In this document: one piece after another, positions 24,451 to 36,799 of the stretch
Layout of the letters: each line of letters starts with the position of its first letter
How positions within the stretch are numbered: the first letter of the stretch is position 1
Assembly: GCA_949358305.1 (NCBI GenBank)
Contig: OX442318.1
Location: 7,860,501 to 7,924,500 of the forward strand
From: Strigamia acuminata
Taxonomy: Eukaryota; Arthropoda; Chilopoda; Geophilomorpha; Linotaeniidae
Direction: 5' to 3'
DNA length: 64,000 nt
Program-made: the position numbers and the translations under genes
Notes under the pieces: generated by a model
What the model saw: the letters and a program-made list of their open reading frames with translations, nothing else
Databases searched by the model: none
Told to the model about the DNA's origin: nothing

Positions 24451-26699
24451 AAAGAAGTGTGCAGATTTTTAAAATGTCAAAAAAAAATGTCAACTAAACA
24501 TATAAAAATCCCATTCTTTTTTTTATATTGAATACTTATAAACTGGCATCATCAGCATACATCAGGAGGAAACTACAGTTTTTATAGCTCCTATTACTTG
24601 ACTGCATTTTGGCATGGAATTGGGAATCCTTTTTTTTCTCAAATTATTCTAAAACAAGGACTGTAAACAAAGCTATTATTTGCAACAGTTGCCGTATTCA
24701 TCCGAAGCAATTACTCCCCAAAAGCTGATATTCGAAGACAAAAAAAAAATTGTTTTTGTTGTTTTAATACTTTTCAAACATTGAATTAATGACTACCGAG
24801 AGGAAATAAATAGAGCAAAATTTCTATCAACGACAGATGTGTTTTACGCTTTGCATCGCACCCACAGGAACAATACTAATTCCTCTTTTACTACGGTCTA
24901 AATTAGCAATCGATAGGCTTAGGAAATTCATTAACTCGCTTCACGACTAATCCTCGGACTCCTGATAACGGCCAAACTCCTTTGCCTCATTCAAAGTCCA
25001 ATTCGTGCCAGAATTACAAGTCAACCGAATTAACTAACAACTATTCAAATTTCAAACACTGACAATTTGATTTATTTGTCGTATCCAAAAAAAACTCTAT
25101 CTCGCAATTTTAACAGCAAAGTTAATGATTTACAAGCCCCATCTGGTGGCAGTTTATAAACATGCGCTGCAGCGTGACATCGGTCATTTCACTCAAGATG
25201 GATTCACAGTCTACTTTCAAAGCTGGTATAAGTCTTGTCCTTCGTACGATGTTTGTGGAACCATGAAACAATATTGTGCAACGTCTTTTCCAGTCTCCTT
25301 ATAAGCAGCGTGATCAAAGCTGTGTCATTTGTTGCCAAACTGCATGCTTATTAGCAAATATACCAACATTACACCGAGTTAACTGTCACTTGTATCCAGC
25401 AGTTCCACACAAAGACACAAACAGATTGGACAGTCCTCGAGCCAAGTGCCAAAGTTCTATCGATTTCTCCAACCTTGCCAACATTGATTCCGACTGCAGT
25501 TTGTTCAACTTGCCTACCAAGTGACATCTAGTGTGAATAACTGACGTCCAACGAACAATTGATCTAAGTTGAAGAAGCTCTTTCAAACACATAAACAAAT
25601 GAAAAAAAAGAAGAGAAAAAAAAATAAAAATCATGTTTACAAAGGACCTTTTTGTTAAAAATGGCTCCCAGTGAAAGAACGATCCAGTTTCGTCCTGCCG
25701 GCAGTGCTTTTATATGGCTCAATTTGGTCGCTTAACTTCTCAATTTTGTTCTTTTAGATCGTTTTTTCATTAGGTCGCCTCACGTCAATAAAGCGAGACG
25801 CCATAACAGAAGAACATAATTTAACAGTGTCCTCTAGGGAGGGAAATTGTACACTTAGGCCTAAATGTACAACAGCAGAGGTCGCAGCGCTATTGCGTCT
25901 GCTGAACTAGAAGTATCTTTTGTTACTTTCTTCCCTTTTGTTTCTATTGTTTACAATTGTTGGAAAAAATAGAACGGCTCGGACCCCGAACGAAGCAATG
26001 GCGCCATAATGCGACAGGGACCGAAGAATGGCAATACTAACGATTGTTATTGAGCTTATGATGAGTTGTCGCAGATCTACAATCACAATTTGCTCTCAGC
26101 TTTTAACGTATTCATACTTTGAAGATATCAGAGAGCGAAATCTGAGCCCGGTGGCCATCGCTGGTCATCAAGACAAAGGTGCAGTACTGGTCATTTTGTT
26201 TTGACCTACTGATAACAAAAAGATAAGAAAACGGTTTCGTATAAAACTTCCTGAATTTTAAAAGTTGGAACTTAAACAAACTTTTCAACACTAATTTTAT
26301 GCATGCTGATAAGAAAACCGGATGCAAATACACACATTTGTTGCAAATTTCATGCAGTAATTGCATTTTTCTTCGCCGTTAGAAGATTATTCACTTTTTA
26401 CCTGCCTATATATTATACAACAAAAGTTAATCTAAATCCCTACCCCCACTTTCATCTTATGTGCCCACACATTGATTTGTCATTAAGATGATTCCAAGTC
26501 ATGAAAAATGCATTAAATTCAAGCAATTGACTTTTTTGTTTCGGGTTTAAGTTTGCTCGCGAACTTTTAAATGAAAAATTACCTTCGGGAAATATTGCAT
26601 CGCCAACATTAAAGTCAGCCGTGGTTCAACAAGGTTATGGTGAATAGCACTAAACCCAAAATAAATTAGCTAATTTTTAATACTTCCAGATATTGTTAA
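24451..26699. other. AT-rich noncoding sequence
   Basis: No gene is supported. Two overlapping 82-codon frames on opposite strands at 25276-25634 have no recognisable domain. No clear repeat is seen. Confidence 0.5.
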
Positions 26700-26721
26700 T
26701 TTTAGCTCATTTTCAGATATT

Positions 26722-26880
26722 GTTGCATAATTTTTGCTATTATTACATAATTTTTGCTATTGTAACATAATTTTTGCTATTGTTACATAATTTTTGCTAT
26801 TGTTACATAATTTTTGCTATTATTACATAATTTTTGCTATTGTTACATAATTTTTGCTATTGTTACATGATTTTTTTCTA
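26722..26880 (+). repeat. Minisatellite, 20 bp unit (ATAATTTTTGCTATTGTTAC)
   Basis: Eight nearly identical copies in register. The core TTTTTGCTAT recurs in the array at 45.1-45.5 kb. Confidence 0.92.
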
Positions 26881-26884
26881 TTTT

Positions 26885-27180
26885 TGTTCCCATTGTTGGG
26901 TAGATTTTGCAGTTCTTTGTTGTTGCTGCAATTGTTGGATTGATTTCGCTGTTTTTTGTTGTTGTTGCAATTGTAGGATAGATTTTGCCGTTTTGCTTCT
27001 ATTGTTAGATATTTTTCACCGTTTTGCTTCTATTGTTAGATAGTTTTCACTGTTTTGCTTCTATTGTTAGATAGTTTTCACTGTTTTGCTTCTATTGTTA
27101 GATAGTTTTCACTGTTTTGCTTCTATTGTTAGATAGTTTTCACTGTTTTGCTTCTACTGTTAGATAGTTTTTGCTGGTTT
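26885..27180 (+). repeat. Minisatellite, 31 bp unit (GTTAGATAGTTTTCACTGTT + TTGCTTCTATT)
   Basis: About six copies are regular from 26990 to 27170. To the left, older units of related make-up (GTTGGGTAGATTTTGCAGTT, ATTGTAGGATAGATTTTGCC) grade into the 20 bp array. The Cys/Phe-rich frame at 26834-27043 is produced by this repeat. Confidence 0.88.
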
Positions 27181-27965
27181 GTTAATATTGCTGTTTTTAC
27201 TATTATTAGCTAATTGTTGCAGATTTTGCTGTTGTTTGCTCATTTTTAGTTTAACAAAGCATTACTAATTGGTAGCAACAATGCATTTTATGTGAGATTT
27301 TTTTTTTTAGTTGATCCGTCAATTTTCTGCAATTAACTTTGATGAAAGTGAAAAATTCAATTTCCAGCTGAGTATTTGACTCTTATAAAGAGGAGACAGA
27401 AGTGAAACATCTTGACTCGGGACAAAAGCCAAAGCAAATAAGGAGAAAAAAAACTGTTTTAAGTGCCTCTTCACGTTTAATAGAAGCAGTCTCATTACTG
27501 CAAATGTTGGCCAGAAATGAGATTTTTTTGTACATATTTGAACAATAAATGCTTTTGATTTATTGTCAAGACGTTTGAAATTCTAAATTTGCTTACTCGT
27601 GCAAGGAGTCGAATAATTTAACAAAATGAGAAGAAGAAAAGAAGAAGAAGAGAGAAATAATCAAAAAAAAGAAAATCTTTTCAGCAAATTTAAATATTTT
27701 ATTATCCACTTTTATTTTTTCGTAAATTCCAGCAATAATGCCAAGCAAAAAACAAAAAAAAAACCCTATCTCTAATTTAAACCATTAATATTTACATATC
27801 TAATCATAATGTGACAAAACTTTCATCTTAAAACAACTGAAACAATTAAAGAAATAAATAACTTTTTTCAAAACCAGACATTTCCACACTAAATTCCCTA
27901 GATAAAACATTGTTTATACGCCATAAATCCCTATCAAACTCTAAGAATGAAATAATTTGATCAAA
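27181..27965. other. AT-rich noncoding sequence
   Basis: Purine-rich around 27625-27680. No gene or clear repeat is seen. Confidence 0.55.
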
Positions 27966-28550
27966 TCACACAGGGCCCCTAAGGGGTGTCAAAATGGGCC
28001 CCCTCTCCACTCCAAAACCAAAAAAGTATACTAATTATACAATTAAATTAACAACATTATTTCAAATTTGGGCCCTTTGATTCCTCAGCTTCAAAAATGA
28101 GTAAATATTGAGCCCCTAGAGGCCCCTAAACCCCTAAAATAAAATTCTAAGCCCCAAGAGGCCCTAAACCCATAAAATAAAATTCTGGGCCCCTAGAGGT
28201 TCCTAAACCCATAAAATAAAATTCTGGGCCCCTCTGTTCCTCCAACTGTAGTAAAAAGAGTAAATATTGGGTCCCTATTGGCCCCACCAGGTCCAAAAAT
28301 AAAATTCTGGACCCTTAGTGCCTTCAGCTTCAAAAAACGAGTAAATAATGGGCCCCTATCGCCCCCTAGGCTTCCCAAAAAAAACACTAAGGTTCCTGAG
28401 CCCCAACTTTATAATAAAGAGTCAATATTGAGCTCCTGGAAGCCCCCTGGGCCCATAAAAAAATTTGGGGTCCCCTGCTTCTTCAGCTTCAGAATAAAGA
28501 GTAATTTCTGGGCCCCTTGTGTCCCTGGGCCCAGAAAAGAAGTTTGAGTG
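27966..28550 (+). repeat. GGGCCCC-punctuated tandem repeat, ~45-75 bp unit
   Basis: About nine diverged units share the order TAAAATTCTGGGCCCCT, an AGCTTCA/CAACTGTA block, AAAAGAGTAAATATTGGG and CCCCTAG. Gly/Pro-rich frames on both strands (28193-28547) follow from the repeat. Unit sequence differs from the arrays at 23.9, 36.8 and 57.8 kb, except for the G/C blocks. Confidence 0.72.
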
Positions 28551-29765
28551 CCCGTTGGTTTTACCAGGTCACCTCTTGCTGTATGCACATTGCCTCACAT
28601 GAATACTTTATCACTGTTGTAAACATTGTGTGAACTTGGGCATTGGTCCGGCCCTTGCGGTTTCGCTAAATCAAACCTCCAAGATGGCTGCGGTTGTTGT
28701 CACCTTTAGTCAGCATTACGTTCAGCAATTTGCCATTCCCAGACAAATTCCAAAGGAAATTCTTCCCATAAAGAATCGATCTCTCTTATGTACTATTTAT
28801 ATTTTAATTAAATAAAGTTCATCTGAATTCTGGAGGTGAGAATCAATTTTCACGGCATGAAAAATGCATAGCCGGCTCCACCTACTGACAATTCTTCAAA
28901 TTCTAGGCCAAGTTTCGCCGTTTTTACTTTGCCCAAATTAAGACAACCTTTGGGAGAAGCACAACAATAACACATAGCAATGCTAAGTAACTAAGTACAA
29001 AGTTAGCAGACAAATGTTGACTTTAATGTGCTGCTTTTTAGGATCTTGCAAAGAGAGGAGAAAGGGAGGTATAGGGAGTGTCTCACGCCACTCTGCACTA
29101 TCGATTCTACTTCAAGCTGCTTCCATCTTTTCCTTTCTTTTTTCCTTCTTTTTTTTCTTTTTTCTATAACTATACAATTTCCTTTTTTTAAATTGCACTA
29201 ATTGCGATTCAAATTCAAATTTAACCTTGTTTAGTCATTCTAATCTCAATCTTTCGACAACTACGGCTTTTTTTTCTTCTTTTTTCTATCAAAGATGGCT
29301 GTTGTGTGCATTCAATCCATAAAACATGTATGCAGTGTGCTAAGTGAATGTTGGTTATTTATACCTCAACTTGAGCCATCCTTCCATCACATTCTGCCTT
29401 TTTAAATGTCAAAAACATCTATCCTTCCTCATACAACTGTTGCTAAGCAACCAATGTTGGGCATAAACTTGTAAACTTTGACATTAAAGGAACTGTTTAT
29501 TTAAACTTGATGCAACAACCATATTTTTATATCAAATTATCTGTTTAGATGCTTTTGTGTATGCAGTAAATAGGCTAATTGGGCTCTGGCGCCTTCGCCA
29601 CTTGTCGAAGATCCGAATGATCAAATATTAAAATATCTAAAAGTGATTTATAAACAATGATAATGTAATTGCTAACAGTCAGTCCATTCTTAAATCATTT
29701 CACCTGAATAATTCTTTGTGGTGATAATACACCACAATTATATTGGAACCACATCGTCAAAATTT
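28551..29765. other. Noncoding sequence
   Basis: Pyrimidine-rich around 29120-29180. A 45 bp segment at about 29685-29730 (TAATTCTTTGTGGTGATAATAC) has a diverged match at about 59270-59310 (CAATTCCTTGTGGTGACAATAC), indicating another dispersed repeat. No gene is supported. Confidence 0.45.
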
Positions 29766-29768
29766 AAC

Positions 29769-29850
29769 GGTAGCCGCATTCAAAAATTAAAACATTTTGT
29801 GTTTTACTTCAATTTTAAAACAAAAATGACATCATTTCCTGTCCTATTTA
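29769..29850 (+). mobile_element. MITE family B, left-end fragment
   Basis: GGTAGCCGCATTCAAAAATT matches the family B terminus. It is followed by TTTTGTGTTTTACTTCAATT and AATGACATCATTTCCTG, which match the complement of 10015-10065 inside the complete copy. No right end was found. Confidence 0.55.
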
Positions 29851-32338
29851 TTTAATTAAACTATATAGTTATATATATATTTATTATAATAAATTAAAAT
29901 TTAAACCTAAAATACGCGATAATAATACATGATAAATTTTTTAAACCACAGAAATACACTGATGAAACAAAAATACAAAATCTTACAATGTTTGATCTTT
30001 GTTTACATACTTTGTTTGCATGATTTTGTTTATGGAAGGGCCCAAAGGAAACGACCGGTCGAAGCTATAGCAATTTTTTTTAAGAAAACAAATCGTTTTT
30101 GGTCACAGCTTCGCCGTCGCCGTGAATAATCGCGGTTCCCTGCATGCAAATTCAAAGCCATTTTTTTAAAGCCACTGTTTTTATCGCCAAGTGAGGCAAT
30201 AGCTCGCGATTACATTTGAAATCGCGCGCAAGTAAACATCAGAAACCAAAAAAAAATTTTTAAAAAAAAAACATGCAAGGCCAAAATGTATTCAATAATC
30301 AAAATTTGCATATAAAAATATCGAAATGACGTAAAAAAAAATTCTTAACGTTTTGGTAACCCGGCTACTATTTAAATCGGGTGACTATTCGGTCGTAATA
30401 TTGATTGCAAACATTCGCTGAATGTGATGCGCGTTTGTTTTTCTTTCTCCGTCGCTAATTGTAATTTGAAACATTTTTGCAAATGGAAAGCGCAAGGAAA
30501 GTCGGGCAATTAAATGCATGTGTATACACATTTTACATTCAAAGCAGATTCAATAAGTGAAGAGAGTTTAATAAAGAAATTCCAAATAAAATTCCAATAC
30601 AAAGCTCTTGATAGTTTAATTACTTTAATGAAGCGCGCCCAAATTCCATCTAACTGTTTTCCAACTTTCACTCCTAATGAGCACACTAAGTAAACAATCT
30701 GCCATTTCAAATTGCCAACCTAAAATCTTAATTAATTTCCCAATATCCCAACAAATTTTAACCAAAAAAAAAAAAAAAAAAAAAAAAATTAAATTAAAAA
30801 AAAATATATATATTTAAAATCTTTTTATAACATCGTTCCAGGCACAACTAGAGAATCAAAAGTATTTTCTTTTATAATATCTTTTCTAAGAAATTGAACT
30901 GCACGTCTCCACTTGTCATCCCTTTCTTCTTCTGCCAGAGAAAATTGATTTCTCATTAGGACTGTCATACAACACTCTTCCTTCCTTCCCACCAGCTGTC
31001 GCCCCATAACAAAACCATACCATTGTCGCCATCTATTGAGCACAATAAAAACTTATTCTAAAAATATAAATTGTAATGATTATTCAATATTTTGATAAAA
31101 ACTAGAGAAATTCATGACAATTAAACACATTTACATCATTTATTTCTTTGAAAAATTCATTTCCTATATTTTTTGCATGCAAATTTCCCGATTAACGTGA
31201 ATAATTCACAATCTATTTGACATTTTCAACATTGTGCCCTAATAAAATGAATTGTTTTTGAACTGAGATAAATTTCACATGTTTTTATCACTCATGTTCC
31301 ATAGACCACACTGCAGTTTGCAGTATTTTTATTGATTGAAGAACCTTCACCTGTCAAGGCGCCATTAACTAAAGTGGTGGCGACACACAGTGACAAAACC
31401 TAAAAGCTCCAATTGAAAAATTGCAAGATTTTTCTTTCTTAAAATAATGGGTAATTATTTTGTGCCATCCAGATGCTGTTTTTCCTTTCAAGGTATCACC
31501 AAAATTGAAAAGAAATCACTCTTGCTGACAATTTAAGATAAAACCCACTTAAGCGTATGTTTGGCTCCTTCGATAAATCCATTACCATAAACAAGCAAAA
31601 ACACTTTGCACTGGTAAAAAATGAGACAATTCTCTCAAACATTCAGCAAAAAAATTAAACAAAATCAAACAAATTTCCCCGCACGGCTTCTTTCGAAAGA
31701 AAAATTTTTAACCGATGTCGATTACTTCTGGCATTTTATTAAAACACAAGTTTCAGTCACCCCAAATTCACCCACAGATTTAATGAATACCTAGAAATAT
31801 CCTCATGCATCTCCTCCATTTTGTTCCATTTTTTAGGGAGGTAAAACGCTTTGATGTTGAGATTTTAGTTTCATTGGTTTGCCACTAGAGGCCAGCAGTG
31901 CTAGGAGTTAAGTGCTGTAAAGATTCACTGCAATTGATCTACTGTTGGACCAGAACAGGGTCATCATTTGCCATGGGCTGTTGCTAAAGGTCACAAATAC
32001 CAATGGAGATAAATTTGACACTAGGAAGGACACTACAAACACTGAGCTTTCCCTTACTGTGTAGACAGGTGCCATATGTTCACATCAAATAACAAGACAC
32101 ACAAATAGTGATGGACCACTTTTTTTTCTTTCTATTAATAAAACATGTATCTGAATGTCGATACAATGTGCCAACTTATCAGTGAAACAGTTCAATTAAA
32201 AAGCAATTGAAAAAAATTTTTTTTTTGGAAAAAATGGGGAATTTTTCCTGTAAATCGCGAATCGCCAGCTGTTGAAACTTGCAACAACAGAAAAAAAAAA
32301 GATAAATCTTTAAGAAATAAAAATGCTTTCAAAACATG
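29851..32338. other. AT-rich noncoding sequence with A runs
   Basis: A run of about 27 A lies near 30762-30788. The part at 30040-30240 is CpG-richer (CGAAGCTATAGC, CTTCGCCGTCGCCGTG, CGCGATTACATTTGAAATCG). Frames of 66-72 codons show nothing recognisable. Confidence 0.5.
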
Positions 32339-32575
32339 GTTGTTGTAAAAAAATTTTATTTTGGTTGCAAAATTGAAAATGTGTTGTATTTTGGTTGCAA
32401 AATTGAAAATATGTTGTATTTTGGTTGGAATGTTAAAAATATGTTGTATTTTGGTTGCAATGTTGAAAATATGTTGTATTTTGGTTGCAATGTTGAAAAT
32501 ATGTTGTATTTTGGCTTCAATGTTGAAAGTATGTTGTAGTTATGTTGTATTTTGGTTGCAATGTTGAAAATGTGC
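32339..32575 (+). repeat. Minisatellite, 30 bp unit (TTGTATTTTGGTTGCAATGT + TGAAAATATG)
   Basis: About seven copies. Because the unit is a multiple of three, two forward frames stay open and give repeated Cys-Ile-Leu or Tyr-Phe-Gly proteins that I consider artefacts. The core CAATGTTGAAAAT resembles the array at 54.4 kb (CAATGTTGTAGAAAT). Confidence 0.9.
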
Positions 32576-33214
32576 AGTTAAACATTTAAAATTAAAATAA
32601 AAAACATTTACAATTCTCTTTAGAATTGATTCTCTTATTCTCAACACATCTAAACATTTCCTTCTATTTTTTCAAGATAAAAATTGAAAAAAAAAATTAC
32701 TCCATAAAATATTAACAATATCATACAGCAAAAAAATATTTGTTAACAAAATATCACAAATCCATTTTCTTCAAGATAAAACGAGCCTTTTTTCACAAAA
32801 AAGTACAAAAATAAAAAAAAAAATGACAAAAACAAATACTATCTACATTTACTAAGCCCACAACTGGGAAATTGGTTTGTCTCCTTCAATTTAACAGTTT
32901 AATAGTGAAGTCGCAATGCTGTGCCCTTTGCAAACCTCTGCCTTGATATCTGTCCCTTGCCAGTCACTCACTGAAAGCCTTAGCCTTTTTCCTCGGGGAA
33001 TACCCACACATCCATGAAACCATCAATACAAGTTCAATAAACCCTTTCAATTGCCCCTGCAAGGCCTAAACACAAACACACAAACCCACAAACCAAAAAA
33101 AAAAACTAAAAAAAAAAAAACAATTTAAGCATTCCTACCGCCTCAAACTCTGACCAACTTCTGAAACAATCCTTTAGGTTCAAAAATATATTTTACAATA
33201 TATTGCTTTCTACT
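32576..33214. other. AT-rich noncoding sequence
   Basis: A runs near 32690, 32815 and 33095-33120. No gene is seen. Confidence 0.55.
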
Positions 33215-33345
33215 TACAGTGGTGGCCAAAAATTTAGCACCACCAGTCACAATTTCGATATTTTGCTTTTTTCTAAGAAATAAAAAGTTGTAGAGCATTT
33301 TTGTCACAAAATATGAACTCAGCATTAAATTCTAAGTTTAGCGAA
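33215..33345 (-). mobile_element. Tc1/mariner-like terminus, fragment
   Basis: TACAGTGGTGGCCAAAAATT at 33215 looks like a Tc1/mariner-type end (TA followed by CAGTGGNGGNCAAAA). It is followed by CTTTTTTCTAAGAAATAAAA and AGTTGTAGAGCATTTTTGTC, typical in feel of such ends in arthropods. No opposite terminus or transposase was found. Confidence 0.4.
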
Positions 33346-33375
33346 GCTATTCTTGTTAGTTAGCGGACCCAACAC

Positions 33376-33537
33376 TAGGTGCATTCAATAAGTCTAAAAC
33401 GTATGCAAAATTTGTTTCGTGTTTGCACGTGACGTCATTACCATTGAATAACATGTTATTCAATTCGAATGGGAATGACGTCACGTGCAAACACGAAACG
33501 AGTTTTGCATACGTTTTAGACTTATTGAATGCACCTA
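33376..33537. mobile_element. Foldback MITE: near-perfect palindrome with CRE-type sites
   Basis: The element reads TAGGTGCATTCAATAAGTCT at the left, and the right end is its complement. The arms of about 66 bp match with three mismatches, and the centre contains the perfect 20 bp palindrome TTGAATAACATGTTATTCAA. Each arm carries CACGTGACGTCATT, combining an E-box core and a full TGACGTCA site. The whole 162 bp could fold into one hairpin. TA at both ends suits a TA target. Confidence 0.85.
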
Positions 33538-33584
33538 CTGCAAATAAATATCAAAAAGCATTTCCTAACACATTTTACAAAACT

Positions 33585-34117
33585 TATTAGTGAGTTTGCG
33601 GTTGCCAATTGTTCCTTATAATTATGAGTTACAAGCTCATAATTATAAAAATGGACTTATAACATAACGTAACTCTCCAACTTTTACACTATTTTTTAAA
33701 ATAAGGGAGCCAATCAGATCGCTTAACACTATTTGAAGCTCCTCCCACTAATGCAAATGGCGCTGATGGTGCTAATGGAAATTCAAAATGGCTGCCTGAC
33801 CTGTTTCAACATTCAGCCTGAATCACAATTTCTTTCTGCCATCGAAAGATAGAAACAACTAAAATCATTCCAGGTAAGCAAATAAATAAACTGGAAGACA
33901 ATTTCATGTCTGAAAACTGTCAAATTAGTAAAACTACAGATTTTCATTTTTTTTTGCACAGGGATTTGTTCTACCATTACATGGTATTTATAAGTATAAT
34001 TTATTAAATATATTTATTGTACCGCAAGTACCTATTTCAAGAAGGAATTATAATTATAATTATGAGCTTGTAACTCATAATTATAAGGAACAATTGGCAA
34101 CCGCAAACTCACTAATA
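33585..34117. mobile_element. MITE family C, complete (perfect 64 bp inverted repeats)
   Basis: The left arm 33585-33648 begins TATTAGTGAGTTTGCGGTTG and the right arm 34054-34117 is its exact reverse complement. Each arm itself contains a smaller palindrome (ATAATTATGAG...CTCATAATTAT). The interior (about 400 bp) encodes nothing. A terminal stub of the same family is at 4908-4966. Perfect arms suggest recent activity or gene conversion. Confidence 0.9.
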
Positions 34118-35544
34118 TCATCGACAAACCAACAGCACGCAAAAATATTACAAAATGCATTGCAACATAATTTCAACGCATTTTTCACCCACATGGAATA
34201 TATCTGCAAACAGCCTCAACCATATCTGACCAATCCAAATTTCCAAGCATAATGGCGCCGGGCACGAGCAGGAATCCTGATGCCAAATTCAAACTGCACA
34301 TTCCTTTGTGCTCACATAAACACGCATTCAAAAGCAAATCCAAAGCCAAAGTCGCTTACTCTCCTTAAATGTCTTTCGCCAAACAGATATGATGTAATTT
34401 AAGTCATATTCATCTCGCAGAAACCCCATAAACAAAAGGCAATTGCACTTTTTCCTTCTATCAACGCCGCCCATGGACAGGTGCTTCAAACATGACAAGT
34501 GGTTGCAACAACACGTCTACACCTCGCGCACCCGAATCTTCACATCCCAAATTCAAACTGCACATTCCTTTCTACGCGGGCAGATAAACAACAGATATTC
34601 AAATCTATTATTAATATACACGCCAGGGTATTCACATAGTACACAACACACAGGACACGCGTGCAACAAGCGTATTAGTTGCGTGCAACAAGCCAGTTTC
34701 GCCTGTTGTGTGCGCAGAACGGAATGCTCATTTCGCAGAATCTAGGGCGGCATCTGATCGACTCCAGACTTGATTAATGAACCCATTCTTGGCAAATGCT
34801 TTCGTCTCGCATTTCCCTTCAATTTCTGTTATTTCTTTCGGATTCGGCGCTGTCAATCTTGAAAATACCAATAAACATTGCTCTTCCACTTAATTATTAA
34901 TGATAATGTCAATAATGAGTGTATACACTGCAGCATGATTGCTTGCTTGATTGAGAGAATTATCTCACATCACATTCGCCATAATCAATTCGCTAATAAA
35001 TTATATCTGCATTTTTAAAGCTCCCCCTGGATAATCCTCGGCGATGTTTCCGCCATCGTATCATTTTTCACATTCACGGAGAAAGGAAAAAAAGAAAAAA
35101 GAAAAAGCGAAACAATAACTGCAGCTATTCTCCACATCTGAAGCTAAAATGGGTAGAGACTTGATGAAAAGGAGGAAAAGGTGCAAATAAAACAACACCC
35201 CAAGCGCCATAGTAATAAAAAGCAGTGGGAAATAGATTTTTGCCAACATAGGGAGGGTTGTAACACATTAGATGACAGTTACATGCTCAATTGCCCCTTA
35301 TACACACTTGACATTTAAAGGTGAGAACACACCATAAATAAATAAATAAATAAGAAAATAAATAAATAAATGGGTTAACCCACAACAGCTTAATTAGCAC
35401 TCGCTTTCTTGCAACTTATAGAGGAATACAGAATGCACAAATTCAATTTGTTTGTCAAAAGATGCATTCAACCTTTCCGAAGACAAAAACAAGCGTCTAA
35501 GATTACAAATTCGTCTCCCGATCTATTACTTTTGACATTTTGCG
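34118..35544. other. Noncoding sequence
   Basis: An (AAAT)n microsatellite lies at about 35335-35372. A 100-codon frame at 34443-34745 is unrecognised. Two copies of CAAATTCAAACTGCACATTCCTTT (about 34284-34307 and 34547-34573) are the only internal repeat noticed. Confidence 0.45.
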
Positions 35545-35643
35545 TGTATGCTGATTTCAGGCAGCCATAACATTGACTGGAAGTGAATTTATTGGTAACA
35601 AATTCTTACCCACAATCCCTCAGTTTGCAGTCTAGTGTATTTA
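35545..35643 (+). repeat. Dispersed repeat E, copy 1
   Basis: TGTATGCTGATTTCAGGCAG, CATAACATTGACTGGAAGTG, CACAATCCCTCAGTTTGCAG and TCTAGTGTATTTA recur in the same order at 56453-56559 with few changes. The second copy directly abuts a hAT transposase remnant, so the repeat may be part of a hAT element. Confidence 0.7.
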
Positions 35644-36799
35644 GTTCTGTGCTTAAACAAAAGTAGGGTTACATTGAGTGATACAGTAATGGCGCGGATG
35701 AGGAAATGCACACAGCGCCAACTGGTGGCGATAATTAACAACCAACTTTAAATACACATTTCACCCACAATAAGATGGGAGTTTTAATTACCCTAAAAAC
35801 AAGGTTAAAAAAGAAATTTTCTTATATATAAATGTTGATGGAATAATATTCCAACATCGCAAGTTCCGTTGTCATCCAATCAAAAGTTTCTAAATCAATA
35901 TAGCAAATTTGCAAATCCCCCCTCACCTCCCCAGCACAATCCCATTACAATTAAAGCTTGCAATCTGCAATCATCACACACTTAAAATTGCACGTGGGTG
36001 TATCCAGCGTCAGTCCATTCGAGTCGAGTGTTTGCAAATGCTAATAGTCGAACCAATCGATACGCATTGAATAGTTTTAACTTAAGACAGCGGTAGCTGC
36101 GAATTTTCAATTAAGTAGACTACACAAGCAAACGCAGTCAATGAAGTGGGAAAACAAAAAAAGAAAGAAAAAAGAAAGAAAAAAAGATTTCATTCGACTT
36201 TTATGGAGGTGTAGTCGACCTTCTTCGGTCTTCATCAAAAGTGACTGTTGAAATGACAATTTCAAACCAAGCCAAAGCCCATTTCATTATCTTATATTAC
36301 TCGAGGCTTAAGTTATTCCAATTTGAAGCATCGTGCAGCGAGATGAACCTGCCAGAGTAAATAAAATTCGTCTGCCCTTTCTAGTTATTACCTTTTCCCT
36401 TTTATGTGTGCAAGTCTTAATTCCCTTTCTTTTACAGTTCACAATCTTAGCTAAAATACAAATAAAAAAAAGATAAACAAATGAGGAAATGGCGTCCCAA
36501 CTTGCCACTTTGAATCACACTTGCCCATTTTAATTTACGAATGTCCATCATTATACGGCCGACCTGCATAGCTCGCTTAATCCAAAGGACGTCCATTTAA
36601 GACCCAAATGTCCCATTCATATCCTCGATGCGACATCTCTTCAATGTCCAATTTAAGACATCACAAATCCACACAATCGCTAAACTGGACTAATAACTTT
36701 TATTAAACACTCAAACTATTGCACCATATGTGTAACAATCGCTTGTGGACATGTACTAAAAAGTTTAGTCTGGATAATACCACAATCAGAAATAAAATG
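35644..36799. other. AT-rich noncoding sequence
   Basis: An A/G-rich tract lies near 36155-36187. No gene is supported. Confidence 0.5.
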
